From assembly GCF_947500695.1 (NCBI RefSeq), contig NZ_CANMSS010000004.1:248001-312000 (forward strand): DNA of 64,000 nucleotides. Reading direction: 5' to 3'. The notes under the pieces are model-generated. The model was not told the origin of the DNA. It worked only from the letters and a program-made list of their open reading frames with translations, and did no database searches. Position 1 is the stretch's first letter. Every line of letters starts with the position of its first letter. The DNA comes from an uncultured Pseudoteredinibacter sp. Its GTDB lineage: Bacteria > Pseudomonadota > Gammaproteobacteria > Pseudomonadales > Cellvibrionaceae. Made by a program: the position numbers and the translations under genes. Below, piece after piece: positions 18,905-27,086 of this stretch.

Positions 18905-19951
18905 ATGGCAGATTTTCAAAGCAATAAAAACACGCAGTCTTTGGCCGTACAGCCGACCTTTTCAACGGGTGGGTTTAATGAGTCCCCGCAAGAACAAACT
19001 GAGCGATTATTGAACAAAATTGAAAGCTACGATTTTCAATCGTTTACTGACCGACTACGCTTTTTGCATCACCAATTTACTGATCCAGCCCTAAATCAAG
19101 ATGACTTATGGAAAAGTTATTTATTAGCGGGCTGTAAAATGTTCAGCATGGAACAAGCTGGATTCTATAAAGTACTCAATCCATCACGTCCTCGTTCGCT
19201 GGCCCAAAGCGATGGCATGCCTGCAATGTGCGAAACCGTTGAAAATACCGAAAAATGGTTAGAAATTGTAGCGTCGGAGTTACAAAATAGTGAAATCAGT
19301 GCTGGAAATTTAATCACGGAACAGGTTACGATGGACACCGGTTCAGGTGCCCAAAATGGCCAAGCGAAAAGGTATTTCGCTGCTTCGGTTAAAGTTGGAG
19401 AGAAGGATTTCGGAGTTTTATTGTTTCTCTCGCCCTCGACTTGTGAAGTAGAGCACAGTGAACTGGACCGCGAGACATTAAAACTCATGGCAGAAGGAGT
19501 GGCCCGTATGATCGAGCTTCGCAATGTGCAACCCGCTGGAGGATCCCTTGACCTCGAGCACTTTGCTACGGATGGCGTCAGTGGTTTAAGGGAATACATG
19601 GAGCGAGCAGCTTTGCCTCAGCTTTATGGTATCCCCAATCGCGTCGTTGAAATTTTAGTAGAGCGAATTGGTACCCAACCGTTGGGTATTGACCATATCG
19701 CTGAAACATTGAATCTATCAAAGCGTACTTTACAACGGCGATTACAGCAGCAGGATCTCTGTTTTGCTGATATTCGCGATCAAGTGCGTTTTCATTTTGC
19801 GATTGAGTACTTGATTCGCGGTCAAGATAGTATTGACAGCATCTCATCGTCTTTGGATTTTTCCGATCGCACTAGCTTTACTAACGCGTTTAAACGCTGG
19901 ACGGGCCTGTCCCCTAGCACCTTCAGAAAGCTATTCCGCGATTACGCTTAG
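18905..19951 (+). CDS. AraC-type transcriptional regulator
   Basis: The 348-residue protein has a GAF-like middle region (about 50-230) and a C-terminal AraC/XylS helix-turn-helix pair. The pair shows IDHIAETLNLSKRTLQRRLQ and, near the end, DFSDRTSFTNAFKRWTGLSP. The ATG at 18905 is preferred; an in-frame ATG at 18740 would add 55 residues of atypical composition, but neither has a strong ribosome site. The approximately 460 bases upstream hold no gene. The inducer and target genes are unknown; no cognate operon is adjacent. Confidence 0.82.
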   Translation: MADFQSNKNTQSLAVQPTFSTGGFNESPQEQTERLLNKIESYDFQSFTDRLRFLHHQFTDPALNQDDLWKSYLLAGCKMFSMEQAGFYKVLNPSRPRSLAQSDGMPAMCETVENTEKWLEIVASELQNSEISAGNLITEQVTMDTGSGAQNGQAKRYFAASVKVGEKDFGVLLFLSPSTCEVEHSELDRETLKLMAEGVARMIELRNVQPAGGSLDLEHFATDGVSGLREYMERAALPQLYGIPNRVVEILVERIGTQPLGIDHIAETLNLSKRTLQRRLQQQDLCFADIRDQVRFHFAIEYLIRGQDSIDSISSSLDFSDRTSFTNAFKRWTGLSPSTFRKLFRDYA

Positions 19952-20083
19952 TTCAGTAACACGGTAAGGCGCAATTTGCTGTGCCGGTTTTATCTTCAGT
20001 GCCCGCAATACTGGCGGGCATATTGCCCCTTTCTCTTAAACAGGTTAGAGTTCGCCTCCGAACGAATCGTTGGAGAACGCTAA

Positions 20084-20419
20084 ATGAGCTTTTTTATACC
20101 TTCCGCCATGGCACAGTCTGAAGCTGCCGCTGCACCAGGTGGCGACCCTATCGTGACCATGCTGATGTTTGGCGGTCTGTTTATTTTCATGTACTTGTTC
20201 ATTATTCGTCCACAGCGCAAGCGCCAGAAAGAGCATCAGCAGCTTACTGAATCAGTTAATAAAGGTGATGAAGTGGTGATGAATTCCGGTCTGTTAGGTA
20301 AGGTTGTGCAGGTTGATGAAAACTACTTGGTATTGGACTGCGGTAAAGGTCAGGAGCTTAAGTTCCAAAAAGTGGCCCTGCATGCTGTGTTGCCAAAAGG
20401 AACCATCAAGCAGATTTAA
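20084..20419 (+). CDS. yajC: Preprotein translocase subunit YajC
   Basis: This 111-residue protein has one membrane segment (about 23-41), followed by the RPQRKRQKEHQ motif and the KGDEVVMNSGLLGKV cytoplasmic domain that mark YajC, an accessory of the SecDF complex. In most Gammaproteobacteria it lies between tgt and secD; here it stands alone, with an AraC-type gene before it and a terminator and a repeat array after it. Confidence 0.93.
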   Translation: MSFFIPSAMAQSEAAAAPGGDPIVTMLMFGGLFIFMYLFIIRPQRKRQKEHQQLTESVNKGDEVVMNSGLLGKVVQVDENYLVLDCGKGQELKFQKVALHAVLPKGTIKQI

Positions 20420-20440
20420 GCTTGAGTTTCTAAAGCCATA

Positions 20441-20469
20441 AAAAAGCCCCGCACCACGGGGCTTTTTTA
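20441..20469 (+). terminator. Terminator after yajC
   Basis: AAAAAGCCCCG-CACCA-CGGGGCTTTTTT forms a stable stem with a T-run, 22 bases after the yajC stop and just before the tandem repeat array. Confidence 0.92.
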
Positions 20470-20482
20470 TGCCCGCCCAACA

Positions 20483-21183
20483 GGGGTCAGATCCCACGGG
20501 ATCTGACCCCTTCTCGAAGCCGAGATGCTAAAGCTACCCAGAAGTAAGCTGAAGCCACAAAAACTAAAGCTTCAAGCCAACAATCTAAATATAGCTCCAC
20601 AATTTTTTGCGCAAGAGAAACGCCAACACCCATTGTGGTATGGCCTCGCTTAAAAATCGAGGGATCATCAACACCGTGCCAAAACCCGGGGTCAGATCCC
20701 ATGGGATCTGACCCCATTTCGAAGTCGAGTTGCTAAAGCTACCAAGAGCTAAGCTGAAGCCCCAAAAACTAAAGCTTCAAGCCAACAATCTAAATATAGC
20801 TCCACAATTTTTTGAGCAAGAGAAACGCCAACACTCATTGTGGGATGGCCTCGCTTAAAAAACGAGGGATCATCAACACCGTGCCAAAACCCGGGGTCAG
20901 ATCCCATGGGATCTGACCCCTTCTCGAAGCCGAATTGCTAAAGCTACCCAGAAGTAATGTGAAGCCAAAAAATTAAAGTTTCGAGCCAGCAAGCGATGTG
21001 TAGCTTCACAAGATATTGCGTAGTAGAAGTGCCAACCCTCATTGTGGGATGGTCTCGCTTAAAAATTGAGGAAGCATCAACGTCGCACCGTAACCCGGGG
21101 TCAGATCCCATGGGATCTGACCCCTCCTTCTCGAAGCCGAGATGCTAAAGCTGCCCAGAAGTAACGTGAAGCCAAAAAGCCCA
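20483..21183. repeat. Tandem array A: ~205-bp units with 28-bp palindromes
   Basis: Four palindromes with arms GGGGTCAGATCCC and the complement, two-base centre AC or AT, lie at 20483-20510, 20688-20715, 20893-20920 and 21097-21124, spaced 205, 205 and 204 bases. The spacers are near-identical direct repeats (…CGAAGCCGAG…GCTAAAGCT…CATTGTGG…CGTGCCAAAACCC). The last spacer is cut after about 60 bases at the end of the next gene. No convincing gene lies inside; frames reading MGSDP repeats are by-products of the palindrome. Confidence 0.93.
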
Positions 21184-21189
21184 TCAACT

Positions 21190-22050
21190 CTAAGCCGCAG
21201 CCTGCTCCTGAGTCTCCTCATGCCAGTCCAGTATATTCAAATCAATAAATATAAACGCGACCAGCCATAAAAAGGCATCCCAAAAATCTAGGAAGGAGCC
21301 GTCAATCCACCAGTATACGGCCGCACCTAAAAGAACAAGGTAGAGGGCAAGCTTGATGTATTTACTGCTCTTTAAAAAGCCTTCACTCAGTTTTTGATAC
21401 AGCTGCAAAACAACTTCGAGCTGCAAAAGTGCGACCAAAACAATCCAGGCACCAGCATTAAGTACATCAACAAAGGCTAAGTTATGTAGCAAGGTAATGC
21501 TCTGATTATCACCAATAATCTGCGTGTTGTTAAGCTGTTGTAGGGGGCCTTCAAGGCTATTGCAGTTATCAGCAGTAATTGCTGGGTACTCGTTCAAAGA
21601 GTGGATTAAAGACCAACCTTGGCCGCTTAGCGCGCATGCATTTTGCTGTGCCGCTGGAATCAAATCAGTAACGGAAAGATACTTACTGAAATAGCCATAA
21701 AAGGCATAGCAGATAAAACCATAACACACAGCTTTTACGCTGCTGAGTAAATACCCCTGCCAGCTTTTTAAGCGTTCATCGCTAAGAATGGCGGTTTCTA
21801 ATTCAAAGATCAGCAATAAAACAACCCATGATGCGGTATCAATACTCGCAGAGTAGACTTCAATCAGATTGTTTAAGTTAACACCTTGAGGGTAGGCCTC
21901 TGGAATGGCTCCGGTGTCTTCGAGAATAAACAAATAGAGGTTGTAAGTAAGTAGGGCATAAATAGTGTATTTAAACCACTGGAATGCACTAAGCCCGGCT
22001 AGAAGCGGTTTGTGTTTAATTAAGTAAATGTAATTTAATCGCTCAGTCAT
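21190..22050 (-). CDS. Multi-pass membrane protein of unknown function
   Basis: The 286-residue product has about six hydrophobic segments (roughly 25-43, 72-88, 98-120, 190-215, 228-247, 253-273) with a polar loop of about 70 residues between the third and fourth containing two cysteines. The C-terminus is short and acidic. I recognise no family motif. Its stop codon lies within the tail of repeat array A, and it is upstream-divergent from nothing; the PuuA-like gene precedes it on the same strand after 117 bases. Confidence 0.75.
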   Translation of the reverse strand: MTERLNYIYLIKHKPLLAGLSAFQWFKYTIYALLTYNLYLFILEDTGAIPEAYPQGVNLNNLIEVYSASIDTASWVVLLLIFELETAILSDERLKSWQGYLLSSVKAVCYGFICYAFYGYFSKYLSVTDLIPAAQQNACALSGQGWSLIHSLNEYPAITADNCNSLEGPLQQLNNTQIIGDNQSITLLHNLAFVDVLNAGAWIVLVALLQLEVVLQLYQKLSEGFLKSSKYIKLALYLVLLGAAVYWWIDGSFLDFWDAFLWLVAFIFIDLNILDWHEETQEQAAA

Positions 22051-22166
22051 GGTTCATTCGCTGTTATTGTTAATGGCTGCCGCGATCGTGATCGCGGCAG
22101 ATTTCCATGGACTTCTATTTTTCTATGGGAGCTACCTTATAAAGGCTTTAGTTTAAAGTTATCGCT

Positions 22167-23504
22167 TTAAACATTTAATAATAGGTATTCACGCTCCCAA
22201 GAGCTGATGACTTTGTTAAAATTTTCATACTCCACTTCTTTAACGGCACTATAGGCGGCGATAAAGTTAGGGCCCATCACCTCAGCAATCTCAGGGCTGT
22301 CACGTAATAAGCGAATGGCTTCTTCCAAGCTACGTGCGACATCAATACCCTCTTCATAGGCGTCATCGTCAAAAGGCTCACCTGGGTCGATTTTGTTTTG
22401 CATGCCCAAGTAACCACAAGCCAAACTGGCCGCAATAGAAAGATAAGGGTTGGCATCCATTCCAGGGAAGCGGTTTTCAACACGAGTATTTTTCGGAGAA
22501 CTATCGGGCACACGAATACCGGTAGTACGGTTATCAATACCCCAAAGCATATTCACGGGTGCGGCCACATCACGGGTAAATCGACGGTAAGAGTTTACAT
22601 TGGGCGCGTACATTGAAATGCATGACGGCGTATACTTTCTTAAGCCGCCAATATAGTGATGGAATCGCTCATTGGGCTTATCGTTATCATCAATAAAAAT
22701 ATTACGCCCAGTTTTTTTGTCGATAAAGCTCTGGTGAATGTGCATGGCGCTGCCGGGTTCATCTTCCATCGGCTTCGCCATAAAGGTGGCATACATACCG
22801 TGTTTAATGGCAACTTCACGTACAGCGCGTTTAAACATAAACACCTGATCAGCAAGATCTAGCGGATCACCGTGCTCGAAGTTGATTTCAAACTGCGCGG
22901 CGCCTGATTCGTGAATTAGGGTGTCGACATCTAAATTGAGCACTTCACAGTAATCGTACATATCGTCAATGATATGTTCGAACTCATTCAGTGCATCAAT
23001 AGAATAGGGCTGGCGGGCAAATCCTTCGTGGCCGGTGCGTCCAGTCGCGGGCTCAATTTTATCGCCTGGGTCATTATTTTGTTTTACAAAATAAAACTCG
23101 GCTTCTGGGGCTATAACGGGCTGCCAGCCTTTGTCTTCATAGAGCTTGATAATACGCTTAAGTACATTTCGTGGCGCTAGCGGGTGAGGCTCGCCATCTT
23201 TGGTAAAACAGTCATGAATGATTTGGGCGCTAGGCGTGTTGGACCATGGTACTAAGCGAGCGGTATCAAGATCGGGCTTGAGGAACATATCCCCGTCAAT
23301 ACCGCTACCCAGTAAATCATCGTGTTCTTCGGTAAAGCTACCATCGATACACTGGACCATAATACTCTCTGGCAGGCGGGATTCCTCCTGGAAGAACTTC
23401 TTCACTGGAATCAGTTTGCCCCGGGCATTACCGGTCATATCTGGGATTAAACACTCGACATCCTCAACCTTATGTTGAGTAAACCATTCATTTAGCTCTG
23501 GCAT
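22167..23504 (-). CDS. Glutamine synthetase-family gamma-glutamylamine ligase (PuuA-like)
   Basis: The 445-residue protein has the GS-family layout: an N-terminal beta-grasp part, AEAEFYF, PGSAMHIHQSF in the ATP/metal site and TGIRVPDSS...RVENRFPGMDANPYL near the C-terminus. Its divergent partner is a DadA/PuuB-type oxidase, which points to gamma-glutamylpolyamine synthesis rather than ammonia assimilation. Proven GlnA enzymes carry a C-terminal adenylylation tyrosine motif not seen here. The amine substrate is unknown. Confidence 0.86.
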   Translation of the reverse strand: MPELNEWFTQHKVEDVECLIPDMTGNARGKLIPVKKFFQEESRLPESIMVQCIDGSFTEEHDDLLGSGIDGDMFLKPDLDTARLVPWSNTPSAQIIHDCFTKDGEPHPLAPRNVLKRIIKLYEDKGWQPVIAPEAEFYFVKQNNDPGDKIEPATGRTGHEGFARQPYSIDALNEFEHIIDDMYDYCEVLNLDVDTLIHESGAAQFEINFEHGDPLDLADQVFMFKRAVREVAIKHGMYATFMAKPMEDEPGSAMHIHQSFIDKKTGRNIFIDDNDKPNERFHHYIGGLRKYTPSCISMYAPNVNSYRRFTRDVAAPVNMLWGIDNRTTGIRVPDSSPKNTRVENRFPGMDANPYLSIAASLACGYLGMQNKIDPGEPFDDDAYEEGIDVARSLEEAIRLLRDSPEIAEVMGPNFIAAYSAVKEVEYENFNKVISSWEREYLLLNV

Positions 23505-23758
23505 AAATCACCGTTATTGGAATTTTTAGCAATATAGCGTGTAGCCGCCTATATTTCGAGTTGGCCACACATCACCCTGTTGGGCTGAGCTTGATTATTG
23601 CAAAAACCCGAATTATCATTCAAGTAAATATTGAGTAATTATTCAAAAAATAATGAGATTTCAGGATAAATATTGATCAGCTGGCCAAATGCGGCCGTAT
23701 GATAGGGTCTTTAATGTTCTCGAGAGCTCTGCAATTAGTAATGTAGGTAGGTAACGCT

Positions 23759-25069
23759 ATGTCCCAGCAAGACGCCAAAACCATAGGCTATGAGCCATCG
23801 TACTACTCGGCGACCGCTATAGGCGCTCAAGAAAGCCCGCAAATTCAAGGTGAGGTAGAAGCTGATGTCTGTGTGGTGGGTGGTGGCTATACCGGCCTTA
23901 GCGCCGCTCTTCATTTAGCAAAGAAGGGCTATAAAGTAGTGTTGCTTGAGGCGGAGCGCGTGGGCTGGGGTGCTTCTGGTCGTAATGGCGGACACTGCGG
24001 TGTAGGCCAGCGTAAAGACCAAGAAGAACTTGAGGCCATGGTGGGAAAAGAGCGTGCCGCAGAGCTTTGGCAATACAGCCTAGAAGCGGTAGATACCGTG
24101 GCTGAGTTGGTTCGCGAGCACAATATTGATTGCGATCTAAAGCAGGGTATCTTGCATGTGGCTTCTAAGCCCAAACATGCCGGCTGGATGCAAGAAGACG
24201 TTGCCTTGTTAAGAGAAGATTATGGCTATGAGCAGTGCCGCTATGTCGATAAATACGAAGTATCTCAAATGGTGGGCTCGAAAGGTTTCCATGGTGGTCA
24301 GATTGACGAGCGCTCTCTACATTTACATCCACTAAATTTTGCATTGGGTTTAGCGCGTGCTTGTCGTGAAGCGGGCGTACAGATATTCGAAAAGAGTCGA
24401 GTAAGCCATTATCAAGGCCAAGACAATCTAACGATTCACTGTGAAGACAATGGCTGCGAAATTGGTCAGGTGAAAGCTAAATTTATGGTGATGGGCTGCA
24501 ATGGCTACCTAGGTAAACTGGAGTCGAAAATGGCGGGCAAGATTATGCCCATCAATAACTTTGTTTTAGCGACCGAGCCTTTATCCGATGATTTAGCGCG
24601 CGAACTTATACGTGACGATACTGCGGTTGCCGATACTCTATTTGTGATTAACTATTGGAAACTCAGTGGCGATAATCGATTGATTTTTGGTGGTGGTGAA
24701 AATTACAGCAGCCAGTTCCCTGCAGACATTAAAAACTTTGTACGCAAATATATGTTGCGTATCTACCCGCAATTAGAAAATACCAAAATTGATTACGGTT
24801 GGGGTGGCACCTTAGCGATTACTTTAAATCGTATGCCGCATTTTGGGCGCCTGCAGCCTAATATTTTATTTGCCCAGGGTTATTCCGGCCACGGTGTTCC
24901 AACGGCGATTATGGGCGGTAAGCTGCTTGCTGAGGCGGTATCGGGTACGGTCGAGCGTTTCGATGTAATGGCCAATGTACCGACACAAACATTCCCTGGC
25001 GGCACCATGTTACGTTGGCCTGGCTTAGTTGCCGGTATGCTGTTTTATAGTTTGATGGATAAGCTGTAA
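23759..25069 (+). CDS. FAD-dependent amine oxidoreductase (PuuB-like)
   Basis: This 436-residue DAO-family flavoprotein has CVVGGGYTGLSAALHLA as the FAD Rossmann motif and GWGASGRNGGHCG, the signature of gamma-glutamylputrescine oxidase-like enzymes. It ends with the C-terminal GYSGHGVPTAIMGGKLLAE FAD motif. It is transcribed away from the PuuA-like gene across an AT-rich 254-base control region, so the two probably act in sequence: ligase then oxidase in amine degradation. No puuC or puuD homologue is nearby. Confidence 0.88.
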   Translation: MSQQDAKTIGYEPSYYSATAIGAQESPQIQGEVEADVCVVGGGYTGLSAALHLAKKGYKVVLLEAERVGWGASGRNGGHCGVGQRKDQEELEAMVGKERAAELWQYSLEAVDTVAELVREHNIDCDLKQGILHVASKPKHAGWMQEDVALLREDYGYEQCRYVDKYEVSQMVGSKGFHGGQIDERSLHLHPLNFALGLARACREAGVQIFEKSRVSHYQGQDNLTIHCEDNGCEIGQVKAKFMVMGCNGYLGKLESKMAGKIMPINNFVLATEPLSDDLARELIRDDTAVADTLFVINYWKLSGDNRLIFGGGENYSSQFPADIKNFVRKYMLRIYPQLENTKIDYGWGGTLAITLNRMPHFGRLQPNILFAQGYSGHGVPTAIMGGKLLAEAVSGTVERFDVMANVPTQTFPGGTMLRWPGLVAGMLFYSLMDKL

Positions 25070-25089
25070 TAGAGAGCGAATGTAAAAGA

Positions 25090-25118
25090 AAGCCAGTGCT
25101 TTAAAGCCCTGGCTTTTT
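25090..25118 (+). terminator. Terminator after PuuB-like gene
   Basis: AGCCAG…CTGGCTTTTT stem-loop, 20 bases after the stop codon. Confidence 0.8.
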
Positions 25119-25210
25119 GGGTGCTCGTATATTGTGTTTACCTGCTTTAGTGGCTGAAAAGTTGTTTGTAGATTGATAAACAATTTGTAATCGAAGGCAA
25201 GTTAGATAGT

Positions 25211-25239
25211 GGCCAGGGTTTCAGGTCCTGGCCTTTTTA
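25211..25239 (+). terminator. Second terminator in the same gap
   Basis: GGCCAGG-GTTTCAGGT-CCTGGCCTTTTTATT; its loop region and arms resemble the terminator 120 bases upstream, so this may be a duplicated terminator. Confidence 0.8.
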
Positions 25240-25318
25240 TTTGGGCTTTACAGAAAACTGCACAGATTTGTAGCAACATGTCCCAAATTAGTGCTGGTAG
25301 TCCACGTTCTGGTTCAAG

Positions 25319-25630
25319 CTAAGCTTCTATGATTTGCCCACGATAAACACGTTTAGGGCGGTCGTCTTTATTTTTGTTAGTTTTCTGGAGCTGATCAAAA
25401 ACCATTTTTCCACTTGCGTTAACATCGTAAAGGGGGTCGTCTAAAGATCGGTTTTGCTCAATAAACTCACGTATAAGTACTTTACAGATAGAGTCTCGGC
25501 TTTGTTCGAAGGCATCGTATAGTTCGCTAATAAGCTCAGGGTTGGCCAATTTAATGGCCGGTTTTTGATGGCTGGGTACACGACGTCGAATTTCTCTCAG
25601 CAAATCGATCATATGTTTATTAAAACGCAT
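25319..25630 (-). CDS. Small protein of unknown function
   Basis: The 103-residue, basic and mainly helical protein opens MRFNKHMIDLLREIRRRVPS and ends KRVYRGQIIEA. It has no signal peptide or membrane segment. No family is recognised. It is isolated between the terminators of the PuuB-like gene and repeat array B. A GGGGG-type ribosome site lies before the start (ACCCCC on the + strand at 25635-25640). Confidence 0.6.
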   Translation of the reverse strand: MRFNKHMIDLLREIRRRVPSHQKPAIKLANPELISELYDAFEQSRDSICKVLIREFIEQNRSLDDPLYDVNASGKMVFDQLQKTNKNKDDRPKRVYRGQIIEA

Positions 25631-25687
25631 AACTACCCCCAGAAAGTAAAAACTAAAGGTCTATACGCAAGTACCGTGCCGAAACCC

Positions 25688-26456
25688 GGGGTCAGATCCC
25701 GCGGGATCTGACCCCTATATCGGAGCCGAGCTGTTTGAAAGTATCACATCACTTTAAAAGGTGCTGAAATTTGCTGGTGAAAAGTGTGAGGGGCAAGAAG
25801 CTGCCAAGTAGGATCGCCACATAATGGCTAGATCTAAATATCAAGGAGCTATAAACATCGTGCCGAAACCCGGGGTCAGATCCCGCGGGATCTGACCCCT
25901 ATATCGGAGCCGAGCTGTTTGAAAGTATCACATCACTTTAAAAGGTGCTGAAATTTGCTGGTGAAAAGTGTGAGGGGCAAGAAGCTGCCAAGTAGGATCG
26001 CCACATAATGGCTAGATCTAAATATCAAGGAGCTATAAACATCGTGCCGAAACCCGGGGTCAGATCCCATGGGATCTGACCCCTACATCGGGGCCGAGCT
26101 GTTTGAAAGTATCGCATTACTTTAAAAGGTGCTGAATGCTGGTGAAAAGTGTGAGGGGTAAGAAGCTGCGAAGTAGGATCGCCACTTAATGGCTAGATCT
26201 AAATATCAAGGAGCTATAAACATCGTGCCGAAACCCGGGGTCGGATCCCGCGGGATCTGACCCCTATATCGGAGCCGAGCTGTTTGAAAGTATCACATCA
26301 CTTTAAAAGGTGCTGAAATTCACATGTTCAAAGTGCGCGTAACGAGCGCTTACAAAGTAGGGCCGTTGAACTGTGGCTAGATCTAAGTATCAGGGAATGA
26401 CAAGCATCGTACTGAAACTCGGGGTCAGATCCCATGGGATCATGGGATCTGACCCC
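25688..26456. repeat. Tandem array B: ~184-bp units with the same palindrome
   Basis: Five palindromes of the GGGGTCAGATCCC type lie at 25688-25715, 25872-25899, 26056-26083, 26237-26264 and 26421-26456, spaced 184, 184, 181 and 184 bases. The fourth has GGTCGG in its left arm; the fifth carries an extra CATGGGAT in its centre. Units 1 and 2 are almost identical; later ones have drifted. The left flank (CGTGCCGAAACCC) and right flank (GGAGCCGAGCTG) match array A with substitutions, so both arrays belong to one family in the same orientation. Confidence 0.93.
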
Positions 26457-26490
26457 ATTTCGAAGTCGGGATATTTGAGGGCGGTAGAAA

Positions 26491-26952
26491 CTAAAAAATT
26501 CCCATACACAAGCCAGTCGCAAATGCCTCGCCATTCTCTTCTGCTTGTTCTAAGTGGCTATCTAAAATCTCACCCTTAGCAACCAAATCCGGCAGTGCTT
26601 TTTTCATCGGGTAACCACATAAGATTCTATCCATCTCCCGCACGGCGCCGCTGCCATCATTTCCTGCAGACACCAGTAAGCCATAAGGGCGGTTTAACTC
26701 ATATGGCTCGGCAGGGTAATAGGTGCGATCAAAAAAATCTTTAATAGCGCCGCACATATAACCAAAGTTTTCCGGGCTGCCGAATAACACGCCATCGCAC
26801 CATAAAAGATCTTCCAAGTTAGCATCGAAAGCTCGTTTAACGCGCAACTCGCAGCCTTCCTCTTTGCTCACACCACGTGCGGCGGCCAAGACTAATTGCT
26901 CGGTATTGCCGGTTTGGCTGTGATAGACGATAAGTAATTTAGCTTGGCTCAT
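26491..26952 (-). CDS. Flavodoxin-fold NAD(P)H/FMN oxidoreductase
   Basis: This 153-residue protein has a flavodoxin-like phosphate loop YHSQTGNTEQ (residues 10-19), FGSPENFGYMCGAIKDFFDR (WrbA-like loop) and a GNDGSG motif, consistent with FMN binding. It probably transfers electrons or reduces quinones. It is divergent from comEC. It ends immediately next to repeat array B, as the membrane-protein gene does with array A. Confidence 0.85.
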   Translation of the reverse strand: MSQAKLLIVYHSQTGNTEQLVLAAARGVSKEEGCELRVKRAFDANLEDLLWCDGVLFGSPENFGYMCGAIKDFFDRTYYPAEPYELNRPYGLLVSAGNDGSGAVREMDRILCGYPMKKALPDLVAKGEILDSHLEQAEENGEAFATGLCMGIF

Positions 26953-27086
26953 TACAGCATTGTAAACCCCTTCTATAGCCTATGAAATGCTTTTGTCTGA
27001 TGGGAAATGCCTCAACATACGCTTTTGGCTGCTTGGTTATATTCACACCAAGGTAATAATGTGCTTTACCCTTAGGAGGAGTCCTT

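Noticed and set aside
20487..20717. Minus-strand frame rich in MGSDP repeats
   Set aside because: It arises from translating the GGGGTCAGATCCC palindromes and has no ribosome site; similar frames appear in the other repeat units.
20483..26456. CRISPR-like interpretation of the palindromic arrays
   Set aside because: Units are 184-205 bp with near-identical spacers; CRISPR spacers are about 30-40 bp and unique, and no cas genes are present.
26328..26579. Frames on both strands inside array B
   Set aside because: They span palindromes and overlap the flavodoxin gene; composition follows the repeat, not a protein family.
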